From an uncultured Muribaculaceae bacterium (GTDB lineage Bacteria; Bacteroidota; Bacteroidia; Bacteroidales; Muribaculaceae), in the NCBI GenBank assembly GCA_910589425.1, contig CAJUSZ010000026.1, positions 1 to 37,316 of the forward strand: 37,316 nucleotides of DNA, written 5' to 3'. The translations under genes were made by a program, and so were the position numbers. The notes beneath the pieces are model-generated. The model saw nothing but the letters and a program-made list of their open reading frames with translations. It was not told the DNA's origin and did not search any database. Position 1 is the first letter of the stretch; each line of letters starts with the position of its first letter. Shown here one piece after another: positions 28,014 through 35,527 of this stretch.

Positions 28014-28523
28014 TTACTGTACATTTTCGGGATAAAAAGTTTCAAACGTGGAGTCATCATAATATACCGTTATTTGTATTACTTTTCTCGGTTTTTTCAC
28101 AGAAACAGCTGGATGACATAAATTGCCAGCACCAACATTATTCCGCACAACATCTTCATTTACTGAGGATAAATACGGAAATACCTGCCCATCTAAGGCA
28201 GTTTCTTTGGAAAATATTTTTTCATCCGTGAAATCGGTCGTAAATACGGAATCCTCATCGGCCTCCAGCTCACTTTGCGAAACAGACAGATCCACACCTG
28301 TCGTCATTTCTCCTTCTCCAAAAAGCAACCACACAACCGACAGATCCGGATACGCACGATGAATTTGCCCGATCAACAAATCGCTGACCTTCTTGTTGCG
28401 TCCGGACAGCAACTGCGACAAGGTAGGGCGGGGAATGCCACAGCTGTCTGCAAATTGAGAGTGAGAAAGACCACGGTATTCCATAAAGTGTTTTAGACGA
28501 GTCGCTACATTTTCTTCAGACAT
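28014..28523 (-). CDS. XRE-family transcriptional regulator
   Basis: 169 residues from the ATG at 28523. An upstream in-frame TTG lies inside the promoter and is rejected. The helix-turn-helix is at about 7-60 (GLSHSQFADSCGIPRPTLSQLLSGRNKKVSDLLIGQ, key parts SHSQFADSCGIPRPTLSQLL). The following PDLSVVWLLFGEGEM is usual for Bacteroidota single-HTH XRE proteins. The acidic C-terminal region (about 70-169) has no known domain and may be a dimerisation or signalling tail. Two direct CAAATTTTTAA repeats upstream may be its operator. No target operon is adjacent. Confidence 0.9.
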   Translation of the reverse strand: MSEENVATRLKHFMEYRGLSHSQFADSCGIPRPTLSQLLSGRNKKVSDLLIGQIHRAYPDLSVVWLLFGEGEMTTGVDLSVSQSELEADEDSVFTTDFTDEKIFSKETALDGQVFPYLSSVNEDVVRNNVGAGNLCHPAVSVKKPRKVIQITVYYDDSTFETFYPENVQ

Positions 28524-28553
28524 CACGTTTTGGGGTGTTAAGGATTCCGAGTA

Positions 28554-28605
28554 CAAATGTAATCAATAAAACGCAAACTGCAAATTTTTAACCACAAATT
28601 TTTAA
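28554..28605 (-). promoter_or_regulatory. Promoter and repeated site upstream of the XRE gene
   Basis: Minus strand: TTTG (28584-28581), a 19-base spacer and TACATTTG (28561-28554), a good promoter. CAAATTTTTAA occurs twice in direct orientation, at 28581-28591 and 28595-28605, covering the -33 element, a possible autoregulatory site. Confidence 0.55.
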
Positions 28606-28688
28606 ATTTAATTTTTGAAACTAAACGTTATGGACTATATTTACAATTCCACCATAATACTAAAATATCATAAAGCACTTGTTGAAGA

Positions 28689-28722
28689 ATAATTCATTAT
28701 TAACTATGATATAATGAATTAT
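28689..28722. repeat. 12-bp perfect inverted repeat
   Basis: ATAATTCATTAT (28689-28700) and ATAATGAATTAT (28711-28722) are perfect reverse complements with a 10-base spacer. It could be a protein-binding palindrome or an AT hairpin. Some such repeats are expected by chance in AT-rich DNA, though 12 bp is long. Confidence 0.45.
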
Positions 28723-29290
28723 CATCGCAACAAATACATTACTGAACCCAAAGCCGGGACATCAAGCCTATTTCTTATACCAATAATTAATTATATATAT
28801 TTAATTTACTTATTATTAGTATTATATCATAATTCATAAAAATAGTAAATAGCACATTTTTCATATTGTAAATCAATTCTTGCATCCCTGTTTTAGAACA
28901 GGAATAGTTAAGTACCACAAATCATTTCAGTGGATTTGTTCACTTTTACACAATCCCATTTGTAATCAAGTCCAATTTACACACGCACTATTTACAATAC
29001 TAAATAATTTTCACCTATACGTCAACCACAGTTCATACATTTTCAATCTTGGTTATAAATAGGACAACGATCTCTATCCGACACCACATCTACCCCGATG
29101 AGGATCCGCAGCTACCAGTCAGTGTTCTGGATCCGAATCCACAACAACTCCTCTCGGATCTCAGGATGATATCCCGCACATGGAGCGCCAGCACGCTATT
29201 TTAGCCCTTATAGCCCTGAAAACATCATATCCACCTATCCATATACAGAACTACTGATGAAACAGTATTCTAACACCTTTAGCATACCAA

Positions 29291-29330
29291 TAAAACACGC
29301 CCAAATATCTAATAAAAAGATACTTGAGCG
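29291..29330 (-). terminator. Probable terminator of the GNAT gene
   Basis: Read on the minus strand, 29330-29318 and 29310-29298 form a 13-bp stem, fully paired only with G-U wobbles on this strand, with a 7-base loop. TGTTTTATTGG follows. It lies about 180 bases after the GNAT stop codon. The strand-specific wobble pairing supports a minus-strand RNA. Confidence 0.5.
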
Positions 29331-29505
29331 TCAGAATAGACCCTATTGATATTCTATTCAAAAATATAATCTCTCGTTATTTAAATATATTATTGCTGTA
29401 CTATTAAAAAGTATTATGTTTTCAGATTAATATATCATGTATATACAATTATATATATTGGAGATATAGTTTACACTTACAAATATTTAAATTACATTTT
29501 AATTT

Positions 29506-31398
29506 CTAATCCAGAAGAAGGTACATCTCTGGATAAAACGAGGGAAGATTGACTATCCGATTCAAAACCCCTGTTTGTGGACAAAGACCAAACAACCATG
29601 TCATGAGTTCTGTTTCACTAACAATTACCATATCATTATATTTAATCTTATGCACTTTCATATTTTCGCTTAGTCTGTTTGCGCATAAAGTTTTTACGGC
29701 AATCCCGGAATGATAATACAAATTTTTTACATCATCATTGTCACTCACTAAGAATCTGGATACCCACACCCTTCCGTCTTCGACAATAAAAACGAGCCTA
29801 CGCTTATCCTCTTCTCCATCAGAAAGCACTGATCCCCCTCGATCTTCCATTTCTACATCCTTACGCTCCGATTTAAATAAATTGCAGTCAGTGGCATCTG
29901 GAAGATAATTTACGTCATATTGCACACCAACGACACCGGTATCATGCAATTTTTCTCCAAATTTTAATAAAATAACATCATACGCACTCTCTGATAGCGT
30001 TACGAGAATCGATAATTTTCCAACACCCGGACGTCCCGCGATGAAATCCAATAACGTCAACATATTAGTCAGCCGCAACATCCCGTATGGAGAAGACTGA
30101 CCTGATGATTGCTGACACATTCCAACACTTTCAAGATCAGTACCAACTCCATCCTCCACCTTATCCTCTACATAGAATTGATCCTTTACATAAGCCCTTT
30201 GGAATTCCCCAGGAGCATGATAAAACTCAATCGACCTATCCGGAAAACAGTTTTTAACCTCGTCAAGTAAACGAAATACGGCCAATTTATCGGAATAGAT
30301 TATCTTTCTCACGGAAACAGAATCACAATTATCAGATGGAATAGAAAATAAAACACCTTTGATTGACAAACAAATTTTATCCAATATATATCCGGGGATA
30401 TGATGATTATATATATAATCAATTTTATAAATTATATCAAACAAAGACAAGGATTTTTTATACATAAATCCATATTCTAAACATATATTATTTAGTAGTT
30501 CTCTGTAAGCACAAACGCAGATACAACCACCAGATAAATAATTATCAAATATAATATTTTTATAATCATTCACAGAATGTTTCTGAACTATATTTTCATA
30601 CATACAAGAATAATATTCCTCATATATCGAAAACATGTATGAAATATACCCAAACATATTATCACAATAACTAAGCTTTGGAGTCAAAGAGACACCAGCA
30701 CACATACTCGCAATCACATCATCATATAAATGTTTAACATTATCATTTTTACCACACAGACAACACACAGAATAGCTATCATATTTTTTCGCAATTTCAT
30801 TGCGACCATCACACAAGTTATTCACACAACTGCAATAATCAAGCTCGTTTACTCTACTATCTACAGGACAAAACAAACCATATTCAGAAACACAATCTCT
30901 TCTAAAGTCATGAACAGATGTATATCTATCACATACTCTATAAAACGAATCCACATATCCCCTGTCTTTATAGTACTTACGTAAGCCTTCTGATGCAGGA
31001 ATCAGAAAAGTGAAAGCAAATCCCCTCCTTCCTGCCTTTATATTTATCTCCTGCATCAGCCTTGACATTATACCACCTTTCCTAAATTCCGGAAGCGTCG
31101 CAAGACCACACAGATATAATCCGCGCACACTTCCTTTATGGTTCTCTCCGCAGCATTCCGAATCATTTTCATCAACAATCCCATTGTGCTTAACATATTC
31201 TGAGTCCGTCGCATCATTTGCCGCAAAATTATATGGCACACCAAGCAAGGCTGCTACAACTTTACCACCCACCTCATGATAAGCGACAAGATCCATATCA
31301 AAATACGAATTAAAAATCATGTTCACATAATCATCCGAATCGTGAAACGTATTCTTCCACAACTCAACCATTTGCTTTCTCACAACATCTTTTTTCAT
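29506..31398 (-). CDS. Large GNAT-family acetyltransferase-like protein (Eis-like architecture)
   Basis: 630 residues, much longer than a usual GNAT and than Eis (about 400). Residues 1-155 are a GNAT domain: LYLCGLATLPEFRKGGIMSRL at 94-114 has the acetyl-CoA binding pattern, and FTFLIPASEGLRKYYKDRGY follows. Residues about 160-350 are rich in Cys (CSC, CCLC, CICVC) and Tyr. The C-terminal part (about 440-630), with YGMLRLTNMLTLLDFIAG and TELMTWLFGL, recalls the sterol-carrier-like domain that ends Eis-type proteins. The gene is clearly more AT-rich than its neighbours, most of all between 30300 and 30980, suggesting transfer or relaxed selection. Substrate unknown. Confidence 0.75.
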   Translation of the reverse strand: MKKDVVRKQMVELWKNTFHDSDDYVNMIFNSYFDMDLVAYHEVGGKVVAALLGVPYNFAANDATDSEYVKHNGIVDENDSECCGENHKGSVRGLYLCGLATLPEFRKGGIMSRLMQEINIKAGRRGFAFTFLIPASEGLRKYYKDRGYVDSFYRVCDRYTSVHDFRRDCVSEYGLFCPVDSRVNELDYCSCVNNLCDGRNEIAKKYDSYSVCCLCGKNDNVKHLYDDVIASMCAGVSLTPKLSYCDNMFGYISYMFSIYEEYYSCMYENIVQKHSVNDYKNIIFDNYLSGGCICVCAYRELLNNICLEYGFMYKKSLSLFDIIYKIDYIYNHHIPGYILDKICLSIKGVLFSIPSDNCDSVSVRKIIYSDKLAVFRLLDEVKNCFPDRSIEFYHAPGEFQRAYVKDQFYVEDKVEDGVGTDLESVGMCQQSSGQSSPYGMLRLTNMLTLLDFIAGRPGVGKLSILVTLSESAYDVILLKFGEKLHDTGVVGVQYDVNYLPDATDCNLFKSERKDVEMEDRGGSVLSDGEEDKRRLVFIVEDGRVWVSRFLVSDNDDVKNLYYHSGIAVKTLCANRLSENMKVHKIKYNDMVIVSETELMTWLFGLCPQTGVLNRIVNLPSFYPEMYLLLD

Positions 31399-31618
31399 AA
31401 ATCTTCAAACAATCGCTTTAATAATAAATCCGTAAAAACGAATACTCGCACGAAATGATTTCCGCCACACAAACCGTATTACCCAATTTGCTGCCAGAAA
31501 CATCCCGTATCCGGTATAATCACACTCAAGCACCTACACTATGCCCGACTAAACGCAGACCCGTGCGGAACAGAGTAACATACCTTATTTATTATAACTG
31601 ACACAAACGCGAAAAAGG

Positions 31619-31650
31619 TTTGTCGATGTCGCAAAAAATTATTATTTTTG
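31619..31650 (+). promoter_or_regulatory. Promoter of the iorAB-aminotransferase-CoA-transferase cluster
   Basis: TTTG (31619-31622), a 20-base spacer and TATTTTTG (31643-31650), a full match to the Bacteroidota consensus. It leaves a leader of about 175 bases. Confidence 0.75.
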
Positions 31651-31660
31651 CACCATAATA

Positions 31661-31781
31661 AGGGAACGGCTGCGATTGGATCCCAGCCCCAGCGCCTTAA
31701 ACAATTACCCCGGGCATACCAGAGCCCATGCGATACGAATCGCACAACAAGGATGATTGACAAACCCATGATCAAATCATG
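31661..31781 (+). ncRNA. Structured leader upstream of iorA, possible cis-regulatory RNA
   Basis: Several hairpins can be seen: GGCTG/CAGCC near 31668-31687, GGGC/GCCC (31712-31727), TGCGAT-ACGA-ATCGCA (31729-31744) and CATGAT-CAA-ATCATG (31767-31781). TGCGATT at 31671-31677 can also pair with AATCGCA at 31738-31744, in competition with the third hairpin, so two alternative folds are possible. I match it to no known riboswitch. Position after a strong promoter and before an amino-acid catabolic operon makes regulation plausible but unproven. Confidence 0.4.
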
Positions 31782-31830
31782 ATTCCATCCAATTCTGAAT
31801 AACTTAAACTTAAGATAAAATCTAACGTAC

Positions 31831-33456
31831 ATGAAGACCAAACACTTGCTGCTCGGCGACGAGGCATTTGCCCTCGGAGCGCTCAATGCAGGCCTTTCAG
31901 GTGCCTATGCCTACCCCGGCACACCTTCTACTGAAATTCTCGAATTCGTGCAGGCACACCCTCTCACGAAAGAACGCAACATCCACTCCCATTGGTCATC
32001 TAACGAAAAGACAGCCGTAGAAGAAGCACTCGGCATGTCGTTCTGCGGCAAACGCGCCATTGTTTCAATGAAACATGTAGGCATGAATGTTGCAGCCGAC
32101 GCCTTTGTCAATTCAGGCATGACGGGTGCCAATGGAGGCCTGATCGTCATAGCAGCCGACGATCCATCAATGCACTCTTCGCAGAATGAACAGGACTCAA
32201 GGTTCTATGCCCAGTTCGCATTCATCCCCACACTTGAGCCATCCAATCAGCAGGAATGCTACGACATGGCCCGCTACGGCTTCGAACTCTCCGAAAAGCT
32301 CGAGATCCCCGTTCTGCTCCGACTCGTAACCCGCCTCTCCCACTCCCGCGCAGTTGTCGAGACCGAGACCGAGCCAATTGCCCAGAACAGCATTTCATAT
32401 CCTTCCAACCCCCGCCAGTGGGTGCTGATGCCCGGCAACTCCAAAGTCCGCTACAAACAGCTGCTCAAAGACTGGGACAAAGCCACGGAAATGTCGGAGA
32501 CATCTCCGTTCAATTCATATACCGATGGCGCTGACAAGCGTATTGGAGTAATTGTCAGCGGACTCGCATACAACTACCTTATGGAGACATTCCCCGCAGG
32601 ATGTCCCTTCCCCGTCGTCAAAGTATCTCAATACCCCTTACCCGTAAAGATGATCGGCAAACTCATGGACGAGTGCGAATCCGTCATCGTGATAGAAGAA
32701 GGGCAACCGTTCATCGAGACACAGCTGCGCGGACTCCTCGACAGGACAGCTACAATCTACGGCAAACTTTCCGGACAGCTCCCGCGCACAGGCGAGCTGA
32801 CACCCGACAGCGTCCACGCCGCGTTCAAGGAGCTTATCCCTTCGCTCGAATGCCTCAAGGAAGTAGAGATCAACGCACCCTCACAGGTTACAAAGCCTCG
32901 TCCGCCGGCATTATGCCAAGGATGCGGCCACAGGGACGTATACCATGCGTTGAACGACGTTCTCAAAGAATTTGATTCACCCAAAGTATTCGGCGACATC
33001 GGCTGCTACACACTCGGCTATCTCGCTCCGTTCAACGCCATCGACACTGTGGTGGACATGGGCGCTTCAATAACAATGGCCAAGGGCGCTGCCGATGCCG
33101 GACAGCATCCGGCCGTGGCAATCATCGGAGACTCCACATTCACCCATTCAGGCATGACAGGTCTTCTTGATGCCATCAACGAGAATTCACCCATGACCGT
33201 GATCATCTCCGACAACCTCACTACCGGCATGACAGGCGGACAGGACTCCCAAGGCACAGGCAAACTCGAGGAAATCTGCCTCGGCCTCGGCGCCCATCCC
33301 GACCACGTGCGCACCATCGACTCACTTCCGAAGCTTCACGACGAGATGATGAAGCTTTTCCGCGAAGAGATCGACTATCCCGGATTGTCAGTGATCATAT
33401 CCCGTCGCGAATGCATCCAGACAGCCCGCCGCCACGCCACTGCTAAAAAGAAATAA
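31831..33456 (+). CDS. iorA: Indolepyruvate ferredoxin oxidoreductase, alpha subunit
   Basis: 541 residues. The N-terminal pyruvate-oxidoreductase-like part (about 1-200) has GDEAFALGALNAGLSGAYAYPGTPSTEI. The C-terminal thiamine-diphosphate domain (about 355-525) has PPALCQGCGHRDVYHAL and GDSTFTHSGMTGLLDAINEN. With IorB it oxidatively decarboxylates aryl-2-oxoacids (indolepyruvate, phenylpyruvate, hydroxyphenylpyruvate) to arylacetyl-CoA, reducing ferredoxin. Oddity: archaeal IorA of over 600 residues ends in a ferredoxin-like domain with two CxxCxxCxxxCP motifs. Here the protein stops at a Lys-rich tail (ATAKKK) without them. The iorB gene follows after 27 bases. Confidence 0.95.
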   Translation: MKTKHLLLGDEAFALGALNAGLSGAYAYPGTPSTEILEFVQAHPLTKERNIHSHWSSNEKTAVEEALGMSFCGKRAIVSMKHVGMNVAADAFVNSGMTGANGGLIVIAADDPSMHSSQNEQDSRFYAQFAFIPTLEPSNQQECYDMARYGFELSEKLEIPVLLRLVTRLSHSRAVVETETEPIAQNSISYPSNPRQWVLMPGNSKVRYKQLLKDWDKATEMSETSPFNSYTDGADKRIGVIVSGLAYNYLMETFPAGCPFPVVKVSQYPLPVKMIGKLMDECESVIVIEEGQPFIETQLRGLLDRTATIYGKLSGQLPRTGELTPDSVHAAFKELIPSLECLKEVEINAPSQVTKPRPPALCQGCGHRDVYHALNDVLKEFDSPKVFGDIGCYTLGYLAPFNAIDTVVDMGASITMAKGAADAGQHPAVAIIGDSTFTHSGMTGLLDAINENSPMTVIISDNLTTGMTGGQDSQGTGKLEEICLGLGAHPDHVRTIDSLPKLHDEMMKLFREEIDYPGLSVIISRRECIQTARRHATAKKK

Positions 33457-33483
33457 CTCCAAAATTACTTCAGACACAAACCA

Positions 33484-34068
33484 ATGAAAACAGATATAGT
33501 TCTCGCCGGCGTAGGAGGACAGGGCATCCTCTCGATCGCCACAATCCTCGGAGCCGCGGCTCTCAAAGAAAACCTCCACCTCAAGCAGGCAGAAGTCCAC
33601 GGCATGAGCCAACGCGGAGGAGACGTAAGCTCAAACCTGCGTCTCAGCTCCGATCCCATAGCTTCAGATCTTATCCCGCTCGGAGGTGCAGACCTGATCG
33701 TATCCCTCGAACCGATGGAGGCTCTCCGCTATCTCCCCTACCTTTCAAAAAAAGGATGGATCGTAACAAGCACTGCTCCTTTCATCAACATCCCCGATTA
33801 TCCGGAAATGAACGTGATCGAGAACGAACTTATGAACCAGCCCAACGTCGTGGCTTTCGACATGGATGAACTTGCCAAGGAAGTAGCCACGCAGCGTGCT
33901 TCAAACATGGTTCTTCTCGGAGCAGCAGCACCTTTCATAGATCTCGAGCCCGAAAAAATCGAAGAAGGGATCAGGATCGTATTCGGAAAGAAAGGCGAGG
34001 CAATAGTGGAAAGCAACATCAAGGCATTCCGCGCAGGTCTCGAAAAAGCGAACTCGATTAAAAAATAA
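33484..34068 (+). CDS. iorB: Indolepyruvate ferredoxin oxidoreductase, beta subunit
   Basis: 194 residues, normal length for the beta subunit, which is homologous to the gamma domain of pyruvate:ferredoxin oxidoreductase. Features are TDIVLAGVGGQGILSIATIL (nucleotide-binding-like glycine motif), VHGMSQRGGDVSSNLRL and ADLIVSLEPMEALRYLPYL. It forms the active complex with IorA. A 12-bp hairpin lies in the gap before the aminotransferase gene. Confidence 0.96.
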   Translation: MKTDIVLAGVGGQGILSIATILGAAALKENLHLKQAEVHGMSQRGGDVSSNLRLSSDPIASDLIPLGGADLIVSLEPMEALRYLPYLSKKGWIVTSTAPFINIPDYPEMNVIENELMNQPNVVAFDMDELAKEVATQRASNMVLLGAAAPFIDLEPEKIEEGIRIVFGKKGEAIVESNIKAFRAGLEKANSIKK

Positions 34069-34085
34069 TCACCGTAATGCACAGT

Positions 34086-34121
34086 CAGGTCGCGGAGCAT
34101 AGCATAATACTCTGCGGCCTG
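34086..34121 (+). other. Hairpin between iorB and the aminotransferase gene
   Basis: CAGGTCGCGGAG (34086-34097) and CTCTGCGGCCTG (34110-34121) pair along 12 bases with two G-U pairs. No T-run follows, so it may adjust processing or expression of the downstream genes instead of ending transcription. Confidence 0.5.
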
Positions 34122-34170
34122 ATGTCCATTATATAAAAGACCATAATCAAACTCCAAGCCTCAGAATCCC

Positions 34171-35484
34171 ATGTTTCCTATAACAACCGAACAACTCAAC
34201 ACCGAACTCTCGAAGCTCGGGATAACCGACATAACAAAAGCCACAATCCGCCAGATATGCTCACTTTCCGCCGCGCTTGAGAAAGTGGCCGACGAAGATT
34301 TCATTCATCTCGAAATCGGCAATCCCGGTCTTCCCGCAGCAAAAGTAGGCATCGACGCAGAATGCCAGGCGCTCCAGAACGGAATAGCAAATCAATACCC
34401 GGCCATACAGGGAATACCCGTGCTGAAAGAAAACGCGGTGAAATTCACCAAAGCATTCCTCGACGTGGATATGAAACCTGAATGCGTGATCCCAACGGTA
34501 GGCTCAATGCAGGGAAGTTTCACCCTGATGCTTCTGCTCAAGCACCGCGATGTGAATAAAGACACCATGCTTTTCCTGAATCCCGGATTTCCTGCGCAGC
34601 GCACCCAGGCTCATGTACTCGGCCTTAAAGAAGAGTCATTCGACATATACGATTTCCGCGGCAAAAAACTGGAAGAAAAGCTCGAAAGCTATTTCTCCAC
34701 CGGAAAAATCACGGCGATGCTCTACTCTAATCCTAACAATCCCGCCTGGACAAACCTTACCGACGAGGAACTCGAGATCATAGGCCGGCTTGCAACAAAA
34801 TATGACGTAATCGTCATGGAAGATCTCGCCTACCTCGGCATGGACTTCCGCACAGACTTCTCACGTCCGTTCCAGCCCCCGTTCGTGCCGACTGTCGCCA
34901 AATACACCGACAACTTCATCCTTCTGATGTCAGCATCAAAGATCTTCAGCTACGCGGGTCAGCGCATAGCCATGGTGGCCATGTCGCCAGCCGTAGCCTC
35001 ACGCAAATACCCCGCACTCAAGGACTTCTTCGGCATCGAAGGATTTATAGACGCCTACATTTTCGGAGTTCTTTACGCAGCATCCTCCGGAACATCACAT
35101 TCGGCTCAATACGCGCTTGCAGCAATGCTTCAGGCTGCCGTAGAGGGTAAACTCGACTTCGTGGCAGACAGCCGCGAATATGGACGCCGCGGAGGAATCG
35201 TCCGCAAAATGCTTACCGAAAACGGATTCCACATCGTATATTCAATCGACGGCGACCAGCCCATCTCAGACGGCTTCTTCTTCACAGCCGGCTATGGCGA
35301 CATGACAAGCGGCGAATTGCAGACAGAACTGACACGATACGGCATATCGTCCATCTCACTCCCATCCACCGGATCGGAACAGAACGGCGTCAGGATATGC
35401 GTGTCCATGATAAGCACCGACGACGCATTCAAAAAACTCGAGGAACGTCTGCGCAACTTCGACCGCGACCATAAAAAGGCCTGA
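34171..35484 (+). CDS. Pyridoxal-phosphate aminotransferase (class I/II fold), probably for aromatic amino acids
   Basis: 437 residues, fold-type I. The features run in order: FIHLEIGNPGLPAAKVG, YSNPNNPAWTNLTDEEL with the Asn-Pro of the cofactor region, VIVMEDLAYLGMD with the Asp that binds the pyridine nitrogen, and MSASKIFSYAGQRIAMV with the probable Schiff-base Lys. The C-terminal part has NGVRICVSMIS with the carboxylate-binding Arg. The gene lies between iorAB and a CoA transferase, so it probably makes the aryl-2-oxoacids used by IorAB. Substrate preference cannot be read from the sequence; branched-chain amino acids remain possible. Confidence 0.88.
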   Translation: MFPITTEQLNTELSKLGITDITKATIRQICSLSAALEKVADEDFIHLEIGNPGLPAAKVGIDAECQALQNGIANQYPAIQGIPVLKENAVKFTKAFLDVDMKPECVIPTVGSMQGSFTLMLLLKHRDVNKDTMLFLNPGFPAQRTQAHVLGLKEESFDIYDFRGKKLEEKLESYFSTGKITAMLYSNPNNPAWTNLTDEELEIIGRLATKYDVIVMEDLAYLGMDFRTDFSRPFQPPFVPTVAKYTDNFILLMSASKIFSYAGQRIAMVAMSPAVASRKYPALKDFFGIEGFIDAYIFGVLYAASSGTSHSAQYALAAMLQAAVEGKLDFVADSREYGRRGGIVRKMLTENGFHIVYSIDGDQPISDGFFFTAGYGDMTSGELQTELTRYGISSISLPSTGSEQNGVRICVSMISTDDAFKKLEERLRNFDRDHKKA

Positions 35485-35527
35485 TACAGAATATCAAATC
35501 AACCCATCTCACAAAGAACCCACACAA

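Larger units (their letters stand above)
28524..29505. other. 982-base AT-rich region without an identifiable gene
   Basis: Contents: the XRE promoter at the left; a 12-bp perfect inverted repeat at 28689-28722; a small CCTGTT-TTAG-AACAGG hairpin at 28887-28902; a GC-richer island at about 29064-29208; and a terminator-like hairpin at 29298-29330. A 60-codon plus-strand ORF at 28880-29062 has no coding character. The remainder is AT-rich, with runs of alternating A and T. This is the least explained part of the window. Confidence 0.5.
31399..31830. other. GNAT-iorA divergent intergenic region
   Basis: 432 bases. The first about 200 should hold the GNAT promoter, which I could not place. The iorA promoter is at 31619-31650, and from about 31657 to 31830 there is a structured leader. 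Confidence 0.5.

Noticed and set aside
28880..29062. 60-codon plus-strand ORF in the AT-rich gap
   Set aside because: No promoter, ribosome site or recognisable protein pattern; length is expected by chance.
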